From contig CAZCLF010000004.1 of assembly GCA_964499485.1 (NCBI GenBank), positions 1-64,000 of the forward strand: 64,000 nucleotides of DNA. Direction: 5' to 3'. Below the pieces are notes generated by a model. The model ran no database searches, was not told the DNA's origin, and saw only the letters and a list, made by a program, of their open reading frames with translations. The stretch is from Ga0074130 sp964499485. GTDB lineage: Bacteria; Pseudomonadota; Gammaproteobacteria; Burkholderiales; Rhodocyclaceae. Made by a program: the position numbers and the translations under genes. Shown piece by piece: positions 9,043 to 17,474 of the stretch; the stretch's first letter is position 1; the number at the start of each line of letters is the position of its first letter.

Positions 9043-9054
9043 GTGCATATCAGC

Positions 9055-10215
9055 ATGAGCTTCAAAAAACTCACCGATCTGGACGTTCGCGGCAAGCGCG
9101 TTTTTATTCGCGCTGATCTGAATGTGCCGCAGGACGAACAAGGCGCTATCACCGACGACACGCGTATCCGTGCTGCTCTGCCTGGCATCCGCTATGCCCT
9201 CGACAAGGGCGCTGCGGTGATGGTCACCTCGCATCTCGGGCGTCCAACCGAAGGCGAACTGCGTAGCGAAGATAGCCTTGCACCGATTGCTGCCCGCATG
9301 AGCGAATTGCTCGGCCGCCCCGTCCTTCTTGCTCAAGATTGGGTGAATGGTGTTGCCGTCGCCGTAGGCGAAGTCGTGCTGCTGGAAAACTGCCGTGTGA
9401 ACAAAGGTGAGAAAAAGTGCGACGACGCACTGTCACAGCAGCTAGCGTCGCTGTGCGATGTGTGGGTGCATGATGCCTTTGGTACGGCTCACCGTGCCGA
9501 GGCCACCACGTACGGCATGGGCAAGTATGCCAAGGTCGCGTGTGCGGGCCCCTGCGTGGCAGATGAGCTTGAAGCGCTGACAAAGGCGCTTGCAGCGCCA
9601 GCCCGTCCGCTAACCGCGATTGTTGCCGGTTCCAAAGTATCGACTAAGCTGACCGTGCTGGAGTCGCTGGCCGACAAAGTCGATCAGCTCATCGTCGGTG
9701 GCGGTATTGCGAATACCTTCTTGCTGGCCGCAGGCTACAAGATCGGCAAGTCGTTGGCTGAAGCGGATCTGGTGGATGCCGCTAAGCGCATCATGGACAA
9801 GGTCAGCGTACCCTTGCCGACTGATGTGGTGGTGGCCAAGGAGTTTTCTGCAAGTGCCGTTGCCACCGTCAAGAAAATCGAAGATGTGGCTGACGATGAC
9901 ATGATTCTGGATGTCGGCCCTGAAACAGCGCGTGTGCTCGCCCGCATCGTGGCAGAAGCCGGCACCATTGTTTGGAATGGCCCGCTTGGCGTATTTGAGT
10001 TCGACGCCTTTGCCAACGGTACACGTACACTGGCCGAAGCGATTGCTGCGTCCCCAGCGTTCTCGCTGGCCGGCGGTGGCGATACGATCGCCGCCATTCA
10101 CAAGTTCCACACGCACGTTAGCTACATCTCGACGGCTGGCGGCGCCTTCCTCGAGTTCCTTGAGGGGAAGACGCTGCCAGCCGTAGAAATCCTTGCGCAA
10201 CGCGCGAACGACTGA
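9055..10215 (+). CDS. pgk: Phosphoglycerate kinase
   Basis: A 386-residue phosphoglycerate kinase, making ATP from 1,3-bisphosphoglycerate or running in reverse. It shows the N-terminal signature KRVFIRADLNVP, the substrate-binding loops VTSHLGRPT and FGTAHRAEAT, and the C-terminal nucleotide-binding GGGDTIAAI. I chose ATG 9055 (MSFKKLTDLDVRGK) because homologues begin there. An in-frame GTG at 9043 directly follows the gap stop. In many relatives pyk comes next, but here fba follows after 28 bp. Confidence 0.96.
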   Translation: MSFKKLTDLDVRGKRVFIRADLNVPQDEQGAITDDTRIRAALPGIRYALDKGAAVMVTSHLGRPTEGELRSEDSLAPIAARMSELLGRPVLLAQDWVNGVAVAVGEVVLLENCRVNKGEKKCDDALSQQLASLCDVWVHDAFGTAHRAEATTYGMGKYAKVACAGPCVADELEALTKALAAPARPLTAIVAGSKVSTKLTVLESLADKVDQLIVGGGIANTFLLAAGYKIGKSLAEADLVDAAKRIMDKVSVPLPTDVVVAKEFSASAVATVKKIEDVADDDMILDVGPETARVLARIVAEAGTIVWNGPLGVFEFDAFANGTRTLAEAIAASPAFSLAGGGDTIAAIHKFHTHVSYISTAGGAFLEFLEGKTLPAVEILAQRAND

Positions 10216-10243
10216 TCATAAAAACTATTTAGAGGATCGCACC

Positions 10244-11463
10244 ATGCCACTCGTATCCATGCGCCAACTGCTCGACCATGCGGCTGAAAACACCTATGGT
10301 CTGCCTGCCTTCAACGTCAATAACATGGAGCAAGTCTGGGCCATCATGGAGGCCGCCAGCAAGGTTGATGCGCCCGTGATCATGCAAGCCTCTGCCGGGG
10401 CGCGTAAGTACGCCGGCGAAGCTTTCCTGCGTCACCAAATTCTGGCTGCCCTCGAAGCCTATCCGCATATTCCTGTTGTCATGCACCAAGATCATGGCCA
10501 ATCGCCAGCGGTCTGTATGGCAGCGATCCGCTCCGGCTTTTCCTCGGTAATGATGGATGGCTCGCTGGAGGCTGATGGCAAGACCACAGCTTCCTACGAA
10601 TACAACGTCGAAGTGTCCAAAGAGGTCGTTAAATTTGCCCACTCCATTGGCGTCTCGGTCGAGGCCGAACTGGGCGTGCTCGGTTCGCTCGAAACCATGA
10701 TGGGCGATAAGGAGGACGGTCACGGCGCCGAAGGCACGATGACGCGTGAGCAACTGCTGACTGATCCAGATCAGGCCGCAGACTTCGTCAAGCAAACCAA
10801 CTGTGATGCACTGGCGATTGCCATTGGTACCTCGCACGGCGCCTACAAATTCACCAAGAAGCCGACCGGCGATATCTTGGCGATTGATCGCATCAAGGAA
10901 ATCCACGCACGCATTCCGAACACCCACCTTGTGATGCACGGCTCCTCGTCGGTACCGCAAGAGCTGCTCGCTGAAATTCGCGAGTTTGGTGGCGACATGA
11001 AGGAAACCTACGGCGTGCCCGTCGAAGAGATCGTGCTTGGCATCAAGCATGGTGTGCGTAAGGTAAATATCGATACTGATATTCGTCTCGCCATGACCGG
11101 TGCTGTNNNNNNNNNNNNNNNNNNNNNNNNNNNNNNNNNNNNNNNNNNNNNNNNNNNNNNNNNNNNNNNNNNNNNNNNNNNNNNNNNNNNNNNNNNNNNN
11201 NNNNNNGTGTGCGTAAGGTAAATATCGATACTGATATTCGTCTCGCCATGACCGGTGCTGTACGTCGCTATCTGGCAGAGAACCCATCCAAGTTCGATCC
11301 GCGCGACTTCCTCAAACCGGCGCGTGAAGCCGCCATGAAGATCTGTCTAGCCCGTTATGAAGCCTTCGGTTGTGCCGGTCAAGCCAGCAAGATCAAGGTG
11401 CTGACGCTAGAGCAGATGGCTGAACGTTACAAGAAGGGTGAGCTGAATCAGGTTGTGAACTGA
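10244..11463 (+). CDS. fba: Class II fructose-bisphosphate aldolase (interrupted by scaffold gap)
   Basis: A zinc-dependent aldolase of the Calvin-cycle subtype. The start is ATG 10244 with AGAGGA upstream, giving MPLVSMRQLLDHAAE. The metal-site HQDH is at residues 81-84, and IDTDIRLAMTGA lies near the C-terminal third. The record breaks at 11107-11206 with exactly 100 N, and the 55 bases on each side of the N block are identical (11052-11106 and 11207-11261). Removing the N block and one copy (155 bases) restores the reading frame and gives a normal 354-residue protein. The gene is therefore judged intact and the break an assembly artefact. It ends at a strong terminator before purC. Confidence 0.93.
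11052..11106. repeat. Left copy of 55-bp duplicated contig end
   Basis: These 55 bases are identical to 11207-11261 on the other side of the N block. Both encode the same piece of fba, so they are overlapping contig ends rather than a biological repeat. Confidence 0.95.
11107..11206. other. Scaffold gap (100 N)
   Basis: Exactly 100 undetermined bases, the conventional placeholder for a gap of unknown size. The flanks show that the true gap length is negative, an overlap of 55 bp. Confidence 0.99.
11207..11261. repeat. Right copy of 55-bp duplicated contig end
   Basis: Identical to 11052-11106. It should be collapsed with the left copy, which restores the fba frame. Confidence 0.95.
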
Positions 11464-11488
11464 TCCAGCCCCACTTTCATTGCCACAC

Positions 11489-11520
11489 CGGCGCGGTCAT
11501 CTGCCGCGCCGTCGTTTTTT
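11489..11520 (+). terminator. Rho-independent terminator after fba
   Basis: A perfect 8-bp stem CGGCGCGG/CCGCGCCG with a 7-base loop is followed by TCGTTTTTT, 25 bp after the fba stop. It closes the tkt-gap-pgk-fba unit. Confidence 0.9.
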
Positions 11521-11559
11521 GCACTGTCCGATTGTAAGGCCCCGCCGGAGAAAATTGCT

Positions 11560-12441
11560 GTGACCACTGTTTACGAATCCACCATCAAGAGCCTACCCCT
11601 GCTTGGCCGTGGCAAAGTGCGCGACATCTATGCCGTGGGCGACGACAAGCTCTTGATCGTTGTCAGCGATCGCTTGTCCGCCTTCGATGTGATCATGCCC
11701 GACCCGATTCCTGGCAAGGGCGCGGTGCTGACCGCGATGGCCAATTTCTGGTTTGGCAAGCTGGCGCATGTACTCCCGAATCAGCTGACCGGGATTGATC
11801 CGGAAAGCGTGGTGCAGGGTGAGGAGGAAAAGGCCCAAGTGCGTGGCCGAGGCCTGGTCGTCAAGCGCCTGAAGCCTTTGCCGATTGAGGCGGTAGCGCG
11901 TGGTTACATCATTGGTTCAGGCTGGAAGGACTATCAGGCCAGCGGCGCAATTTGTGGCATCCAGCTACCCGCAGGCTTACAGATGGCGCAGCAATTGCCG
12001 CAGCCGATTTTCACGCCAGCCTACAAGGCCGAAGCCGGTGCGCATGACGAAAACATTGATTACGAAACAGTCGAAAAACTAGTCGGCCCAGACATGGCGG
12101 CCAAGGTGCGCGATGTGACGCTCAAGCTCTACAGCGAAGCCGCTGACTACGCACGTCAGCGCGGCATCATTATTGCCGACACCAAATTCGAATTCGGTTT
12201 GGATGATGCTGGTGTGTTGCATCTGATCGATGAGGCATTGACCCCTGATTCATCACGTTTCTGGCCGGCAGATACTTATGCGGTAGGGAACAACCCGCCA
12301 AGCTTCGACAAGCAGTTTGTGCGCGACTATCTGGAAACCCTCGATTGGGACAAGCAGGCGCCGGGCCCTAAACTGCCCGCGGACGTGATTGCCCGAACGG
12401 GAGAGAAATACACCGAAGCGCTTGAAAAACTCACCAAGTAG
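11560..12441 (+). CDS. purC: Phosphoribosylaminoimidazole-succinocarboxamide synthase PurC
   Basis: A 293-residue SAICAR synthetase, which joins CAIR and aspartate in purine synthesis. The signatures are LLGRGKVRDIYAVGDDKLLIV with VSDRLSAFDVIMPDPIPGKG at the N-terminus, then VARGYIIGSGWKDY, IIADTKFEFGLD and DEALTPDSSRFWP. The length suits the longer (about 300-residue) proteobacterial form. Translation begins at a GTG (11560) with GGAG nine bases upstream. It is flanked by terminators on both sides, so it is probably monocistronic. purE and purK are 49 kb away. Confidence 0.97.
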   Translation: MTTVYESTIKSLPLLGRGKVRDIYAVGDDKLLIVVSDRLSAFDVIMPDPIPGKGAVLTAMANFWFGKLAHVLPNQLTGIDPESVVQGEEEKAQVRGRGLVVKRLKPLPIEAVARGYIIGSGWKDYQASGAICGIQLPAGLQMAQQLPQPIFTPAYKAEAGAHDENIDYETVEKLVGPDMAAKVRDVTLKLYSEAADYARQRGIIIADTKFEFGLDDAGVLHLIDEALTPDSSRFWPADTYAVGNNPPSFDKQFVRDYLETLDWDKQAPGPKLPADVIARTGEKYTEALEKLTK

Positions 12442-12456
12442 CCTCATATGAAATAT

Positions 12457-12493
12457 AAGGCCGCCGTCTGCAACTCGCGTCGGCGGCTTTTTT
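12457..12493 (+). terminator. Rho-independent terminator after purC
   Basis: A GCCGCCG/CGGCGGC stem, extended by A-T and G-T pairs, with a 14-base loop and a run of six T, 15 bp after the purC stop. Confidence 0.85.
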
Positions 12494-12505
12494 CTTTACC
12501 GGGTA

Positions 12506-14572
12506 ATGACCATGACCACGAACGACAATCCACTTCTCGATTTTTCCTGCTTGCCACGCTTTGATCGTGTGCAGCCAGCGCATGTCGAGCCTGCGATTCA
12601 TGCCCTGCTTGAGGAGAATCGTCAGCTGGTCGAGACCTTACTCAAACCAGAAACACCCGCCACTTGGGCCGATTTTGTGCAGCCCATGATTGATGCCGGC
12701 GAGCGTATGGGGCGCGCTTGGGGCGTGGTGGGCCACTTGCACTCGGTCAATGACGTGCAGGAATGGCGCGAGGCCTACAACGCGTTATTGCCAGAAATTT
12801 CATCGTTCTACGCCGAGCTGGGCCAGAACCTTGCCTTGTTTGCAAAGTACAAAGCCCTGCGCGAGAGTACTGAATACGCCACCTTATCCGCAGCGCAGAA
12901 AAAGATTGTGGACAATGAAGTCCGTGATTTCCGCCTGTCAGGCGCCGAACTGCCGGATGCGCAGAAGCCACGCTTCAAGGCGATTCAGGAAGAGCTCTCT
13001 GCCCTCTCGACCAAGTTCTCCGAGAACTTGCTGGACTCAACCAATGCTCACGCCGAGTGGGTAGAGAACGAGTCCCAGCTATCGGGTCTGCCGCAAGATG
13101 CGATCGATGCGGCGCGTGCCGCGGCCGAAAAGGATGGCAAATCGGGCTGGAAGTTCACCTTGCAAGCCCCGTCTTACATTCCGGTACTGCAATACGCCGA
13201 TGATCGTGACTTGCGCGCGCGTATGTATCGCGCCTATGCCACCCGCGCGTCTGAATTTTCCAAGCCGGAGTGGGACAACACTGCACTGATTGAAAAGATC
13301 GTTGCATTGAAGGCCGAAGAAGCACAGATGCTTGGCTATCAGAACTTTGCCGAGGTGTCGCTCGTAGCCAAGATGGCCGACACCCCTGCGCAAGTGATTG
13401 CCTTCCTGCATGAGTTGGCGGCCAAGGCGCGACCCTTTGCCGAGAAGGACATTGCCGAGCTGCGTGAGTTTGCGCGCAAGGAGCTGGGACTGGACAAACT
13501 GGAGTCGTGGGACATGAGCTATGCCGCTGAGAAGCTCAAGCAAGCGCTTTATGCCTTCTCCGATGAAGAAGTGAAACAGTACTTCCCGGAGAATAAAGTC
13601 CTCAGCGGTTTGTTCCGCGTCATCGAGTCGCTATTCCAAGTCAAGCTGGAAGCCGACAGTACCTCCACGTGGGACCCGGCTGTACGCTTCTTCCGCATCG
13701 TCCGCGAGGGCCGCATGGTCGGCCAGTTTTACCTGGATCTGTATGCCCGCGAAACCAAGCGCGGTGGGGCCTGGATGGATGAGGCGATCACCCGTCGCCG
13801 TACCGGTAGTGGTGTGCAGACCCCTGTCGCTTATCTAACCTGCAACTTCCCAGCACCGGTGGGCAACAAGCAAGCCACCTTCTCGCATGACGATGTGATC
13901 ACGCTATTCCACGAGTGCGGTCATGGCTTGCATCATCTGCTGACGCAGGTCGACGAGCTGCCGGTGTCTGGTATTCATGGTGTCGAGTGGGATGCGGTCG
14001 AGTTGCCTAGCCAGTTCATGGAAAACTTCTGCTGGGAATGGGATGTGTTGCAAGGCATGACCGAGCACAGTGAAACCGGCGCCACCCTGCCGCGCAGCCT
14101 CTACGACAAGATGATCGCGGCCAAGAACTATCAGGCCGGTTTGCAGACCTTGCGTCAGATCGAGTTCTCGTTGTTTGATCTACTGCTGCACAGCGTCCCC
14201 GCTAGCGAAGCGAAGAATTTCTTGCAGATCTTGGCGGACGTGCGTAAGCAAGTGGCTGTCGTCACCCCGCCGGAATGGAATCGTTTCCCGCACAGCTTTT
14301 CGCATATCTTTGCGGGCGGTTATGCTGCGGGTTACTACAGCTACAAGTGGGCTGAAGTCTTGTCTGCCGATGCCTTTGCCGCCTTCGAAGAGGCGCGTGA
14401 GCAAAAGGGTGAGGGCGCTAGTGTGCTGGACCCCGTGACTGGGGGGCGTTTCTGGCAAGAGATCTTGTCCGTTGGCGGTTCCCGCCCCGCGCTTGAGTCG
14501 TTCAAGGCCTTCCGTGGTCGTGAACCCTCAGTGGATGCATTGCTGCGGCATAACGGCATGGTCGCTGCCTGA
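12506..14572 (+). CDS. prlC: Oligopeptidase A (M3 metallopeptidase)
   Basis: A 688-residue zinc endopeptidase of the M3 (thimet oligopeptidase) family. In the cytoplasm it degrades peptides, including cleaved signal peptides. The zinc motif HECGH is at residues 469-473 in LFHECGHGLHHLL, and the third ligand region follows as WDAVELPSQFMENFCWE. The C-terminal HIFAGGYAAGYYSYKWAEVLS is typical of the family. The first ATG is used; a second ATG two codons later is equally plausible. It is bounded by terminators at both ends and stands alone between purC and the PilZ gene. Confidence 0.95.
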   Translation: MTMTTNDNPLLDFSCLPRFDRVQPAHVEPAIHALLEENRQLVETLLKPETPATWADFVQPMIDAGERMGRAWGVVGHLHSVNDVQEWREAYNALLPEISSFYAELGQNLALFAKYKALRESTEYATLSAAQKKIVDNEVRDFRLSGAELPDAQKPRFKAIQEELSALSTKFSENLLDSTNAHAEWVENESQLSGLPQDAIDAARAAAEKDGKSGWKFTLQAPSYIPVLQYADDRDLRARMYRAYATRASEFSKPEWDNTALIEKIVALKAEEAQMLGYQNFAEVSLVAKMADTPAQVIAFLHELAAKARPFAEKDIAELREFARKELGLDKLESWDMSYAAEKLKQALYAFSDEEVKQYFPENKVLSGLFRVIESLFQVKLEADSTSTWDPAVRFFRIVREGRMVGQFYLDLYARETKRGGAWMDEAITRRRTGSGVQTPVAYLTCNFPAPVGNKQATFSHDDVITLFHECGHGLHHLLTQVDELPVSGIHGVEWDAVELPSQFMENFCWEWDVLQGMTEHSETGATLPRSLYDKMIAAKNYQAGLQTLRQIEFSLFDLLLHSVPASEAKNFLQILADVRKQVAVVTPPEWNRFPHSFSHIFAGGYAAGYYSYKWAEVLSADAFAAFEEAREQKGEGASVLDPVTGGRFWQEILSVGGSRPALESFKAFRGREPSVDALLRHNGMVAA

Positions 14573-14599
14573 TCTTTTCAGGCCTAATTGCCACCCAAA

Positions 14600-14633
14600 C
14601 AAAAAAGGCCCGGACTTCCGGGCCTTTTTTTGT
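14600..14633. terminator. Bidirectional terminator between prlC and the PilZ gene
   Basis: AAAAAA, then GGCCCGG, loop ACTT, CCGGGCC and seven T. The flanking A and T runs allow it to act for prlC (plus) and the convergent PilZ gene (minus). Confidence 0.9.
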
Positions 14634-14655
14634 TTCCGCTTATGCGGCAGGGTAG

Positions 14656-15036
14656 TCAAGCGGTGTGCTCTGGTTGGATCAGGAAGGAGATTTCCTCTTC
14701 CAGCAAGACTGGATCGCCGACATTCAACTCAACCAAGCGGCGCAAATGCGTCACGCTATCCAAATCCATACTTTCACAGCGGATACCGATCTGCAAACCT
14801 GCCACGTGTGCAATGCGTCCCCATAGAGTGATGCTTACGTCATCTGCCAGCGTCAGTTGCAGGCGGCAGTTTTCCTGTGTGCCCACCGCCGCCGGTTCCG
14901 GCAACGTAACCAAGGCGCCCTTCAGTGAGAGATCTTCAATCTGCACCTTGTATTCAGCCAAGTCGGTGAGCAGCTTTGCGCCAGCATGAAAGTTGGCGCG
15001 CCAAAAACGGCGCCGTTCGTGGCTGGTGGTGGTCAT
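14656..15036 (-). CDS. PilZ domain protein (c-di-GMP receptor type)
   Basis: A 126-residue single PilZ domain. It carries the two c-di-GMP-contacting motifs: an Arg-rich ERRRFWR (RxxxR, about residues 7-13) and DLSLKG (the D/NxSxxG motif, about 36-41), followed by a beta-barrel (LTLADDVSITLWGRIAHV...LQIGIRCESMDLDS). It is probably a cytoplasmic c-di-GMP sensor adaptor. The output cannot be read from sequence and no motility, pilus or exopolysaccharide gene is adjacent. It is divergent from xth with a short (70-bp) shared upstream region and convergent with prlC. Confidence 0.9.
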   Translation of the reverse strand: MTTTSHERRRFWRANFHAGAKLLTDLAEYKVQIEDLSLKGALVTLPEPAAVGTQENCRLQLTLADDVSITLWGRIAHVAGLQIGIRCESMDLDSVTHLRRLVELNVGDPVLLEEEISFLIQPEHTA

Positions 15037-15106
15037 CGCTTATCTCCTATGCGTGGATGTCTCATTATAGGGGGCAAATCGGAAAGATCGGGGTAAGATC
15101 TCCGGC

Positions 15107-15883
15107 ATGAAAATCGCCGCTTGGAATGTCAATTCGCTCAAGGTCCGTCTGCCACATGTGCTTGACTGGCTCGCTACGCAAACCCCCGATGTCCTGTGCC
15201 TGCAAGAGACCAAGACAGAGGATAAGGGCTTCCCCTTTGCCGAACTCGAGGCAGCAGGCTATACCGCCCTGCACAATGGCCAGAAAACCTATAACGGGGT
15301 GGCACTTTTAGTCCGCAAAGTCAGCGGAGAGGTGACCGAGGTACATCGCGACATCCCGAATTTTGACGATCCACAGAAGCGCATCATCGCGGGTACGGTG
15401 AATGGCGTCCGCATCGTATGTGCGTATATGCCGAATGGCAGCGAGGTGGGCTCGGAGAAGTATGAATACAAGCTGCGCTGGTTTGCCGCGCTCACTGAGT
15501 GGCTGCGAGATGAGTTGGTGAAATATCCCAACCTAGCCCTGCTCGGTGATTACAACATTGCGCCGGATGATCGTGACGTTCACGATCCTGCCGCATGGGC
15601 TGGCAAGATTCTTTGCTCCGAGCCTGAACGTGCAGCTTTCAAGGCGCTGCTCGATCTTGGTTTGCAAGACTCTTTCCGGCTTTTTGAACAGCCAGAGAAG
15701 ACGTTCTCCTGGTGGGATTACCGCATGATGGGCTTCCGTCGTAACCTCGGAATGCGCATTGACCATATCCTGCTGTCGGGCCCGTTAGCACTACGCTGCA
15801 CATCGAGTTTGGTCGACAAAGCACCACGCAAGCTGGAGCGCCCGTCCGATCATGCCCCAGTGGTGGTTGAGCTACTGCGCTAG
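15107..15883 (+). CDS. xth: Exodeoxyribonuclease III
   Basis: A 258-residue AP endonuclease and 3'-5' exonuclease of the ExoIII/APE1 family, acting in base-excision repair. It has the metal-binding motifs KIAAWNVNSLKVR, LCLQETKTED, CAYMPNG, LLGDYNIAPDD and, at the C-terminus, PSDHAPVVVE. The order and spacing are complete. It is divergent from the PilZ gene and convergent with rsmA, separated by 21 bp with no clear terminator. Confidence 0.96.
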   Translation: MKIAAWNVNSLKVRLPHVLDWLATQTPDVLCLQETKTEDKGFPFAELEAAGYTALHNGQKTYNGVALLVRKVSGEVTEVHRDIPNFDDPQKRIIAGTVNGVRIVCAYMPNGSEVGSEKYEYKLRWFAALTEWLRDELVKYPNLALLGDYNIAPDDRDVHDPAAWAGKILCSEPERAAFKALLDLGLQDSFRLFEQPEKTFSWWDYRMMGFRRNLGMRIDHILLSGPLALRCTSSLVDKAPRKLERPSDHAPVVVELLR

Positions 15884-15904
15884 TTTTCGATGCCCTAGCG
15901 CGGG

Positions 15905-16675
15905 TCAAACCAAAGAATTGGTGATCCGCACATAGTCATGCACTGCTAGCGTTTCAGCCCGCGCTGTCGGTGCAATACCGAGCGCTTCCAACCCAGCCTC
16001 GTTAATGATGCCCTTCAGCGTATTGCGAAGCATCTTGCGGCGCTGTGAGAATGCTGCAGTAACAACGTCACCAAAGAGTGCTTCGTCCTGCGCAGTCAGG
16101 GCTTCGACAGGGCGAGGAATCATGCGCACGATGGCAGAGTCGACTTTGGGGGCGGGAACGAAGGCATCGGGCGGGACGATAAACAATCGATCCATGTCGT
16201 AGCGATATTGCAGCATCACAGATAGGCGACCGAATTCGCTGCTGCCAGGTTCAGCCACCATGCGATCGACGACTTCTTTCTGCAACATGAAGTGCATATC
16301 GCGAACCTGTGTGGCGAAGCGCGAGAGATGAAACAGAATCGGGGTCGAGATGTTGTAAGGGAGGTTACCGACGATGCGCAGATTCTTTTCGCTTAGGCTG
16401 CCGAAGTCGAATTCGAGCGCATCGCCTTCGTGAATGGTCAGCTTATCTTGTCGGTGATTCTGCTTGAGACGGGCAATCAGATCCCGATCAATCTCGACCA
16501 CATGCAAATGCTTGAGCGTATCCATCAGCGGCATGGTCATCGCACCGAGGCCTGGGCCGATCTCCACCATACAGTCATCAGGACGCGGATTAATGGCTGA
16601 AATGATGCTGGCGATTACGCCGGATGATGACAGGAAGTTCTGCCCAAAGCGTTTGCGGGCGCGGTGTTCTTGCAT
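15905..16675 (-). CDS. rsmA: 16S rRNA (adenine(1518)-N6/adenine(1519)-N6)-dimethyltransferase RsmA (KsgA)
   Basis: A 256-residue dimethyltransferase that modifies two adjacent adenines near the 3' end of 16S rRNA late in small-subunit assembly. Visible motifs are KRFGQNFLSSSGVI, the SAM-binding VEIGPGLGAMT, VVEIDRDLI and the catalytic NLPYNIST. The C-terminal FSQRRKMLRNTLKG is also typical. It is the last gene of the run lptD-surA-pdxA-amidotransferase-rsmA, only 2 bp after the amidotransferase gene. Confidence 0.97.
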   Translation of the reverse strand: MQEHRARKRFGQNFLSSSGVIASIISAINPRPDDCMVEIGPGLGAMTMPLMDTLKHLHVVEIDRDLIARLKQNHRQDKLTIHEGDALEFDFGSLSEKNLRIVGNLPYNISTPILFHLSRFATQVRDMHFMLQKEVVDRMVAEPGSSEFGRLSVMLQYRYDMDRLFIVPPDAFVPAPKVDSAIVRMIPRPVEALTAQDEALFGDVVTAAFSQRRKMLRNTLKGIINEAGLEALGIAPTARAETLAVHDYVRITNSLV

Positions 16676-16677
16676 GA

Positions 16678-17472
16678 TTAGACGTTTACCGGGCTAGCGG
16701 TCGATGCGCTCATGCGCAATTCGCCATCCACAAAAAGATTCAGTGTGCGATCTTCGAACGCAGTCCAGACTTCATTTTCAGTCAGTGGTTGTGTTGCAAC
16801 AACGGCGATGCGGTCGTCGAGTCCAGCGACTTCGTTGAAGTTGATGCTCATATCTTCATCCTTTAGGCGTGCCGTGGAGAAGGGGGCTTGTCGGACGATA
16901 TAACTGAGCTGTGCTCCGCGATGGGCAAACAGGAAATCCCCATTGGAGAGTAGGAAGTTGAATTCGCCATAGGCGGCAATGCGTGCTGTTAACTCACGTA
17001 GCACTGGGAACATGCGTTCTGGGGTGGGTGCAGAGGCAAACTCAAGGCGCAAGTGATGCAGCAGGTAGCAGAATGCACGTTCGGAGTCAGTATCGCCTAC
17101 CGCCTGATAGGGGCCAACGAGCTTGGGCTGGAAGTCCTTGAGGTCGCCGTTGTGTGCGAATACCCAGTGGCGCCCCCACAACTCGCGTTGAAACGGATGG
17201 GTATTCTCCAGTGCAACGCGACCCTGGGTCGCTTTACGAATGTGAGCGATGACATTGGTCGAACGGATCGGGTACTGGCGCACCAGATCGGCAACGGGTG
17301 ACTCGCATGCCTGTTGGACGTCGATGAAGGAGCGGCAGCCGCGCCCTTCGAAGAAGGCAATGCCCCAACCATCCTTGTGTACATCGGTCAGCCCGCCACG
17401 CGTACGAAAACCGGCAAAGGAAAAGCAGATGTCAGTTGGCGTATTGCAATTCATTCCCAGCAATTGGCACAT
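16678..17472 (-). CDS. Class II glutamine amidotransferase (YafJ-like)
   Basis: A 264-residue N-terminal-nucleophile amidotransferase. It starts MCQLLGMNCN, so Cys2 becomes the catalytic N-terminal Cys after Met removal. Further conserved parts are RGGLTDVHKDGWGIAFFEG, IAHIRKATQG and TDSERAFCYLLHHL. The protein ends after the glutaminase fold and no synthetase domain is attached. Relatives of E. coli YafJ have no firmly known acceptor substrate. It lies between pdxA and rsmA with 2-bp spacings on both sides, so it is co-transcribed with vitamin B6, LPS-export and rRNA-methylation genes. Confidence 0.9.
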   Translation of the reverse strand: MCQLLGMNCNTPTDICFSFAGFRTRGGLTDVHKDGWGIAFFEGRGCRSFIDVQQACESPVADLVRQYPIRSTNVIAHIRKATQGRVALENTHPFQRELWGRHWVFAHNGDLKDFQPKLVGPYQAVGDTDSERAFCYLLHHLRLEFASAPTPERMFPVLRELTARIAAYGEFNFLLSNGDFLFAHRGAQLSYIVRQAPFSTARLKDEDMSINFNEVAGLDDRIAVVATQPLTENEVWTAFEDRTLNLFVDGELRMSASTASPVNV

Positions 17473-17474
17473 GA

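Noticed and set aside
9043..9054. GTG at 9043 as the pgk start
   Set aside because: It directly follows the gap stop, adds four non-conserved residues, and homologues begin at the ATG four codons later.
11052..11261. 55-bp direct repeat as a biological duplication
   Set aside because: The copies flank exactly 100 N and collapsing them restores the gene, so it is an assembly overlap.
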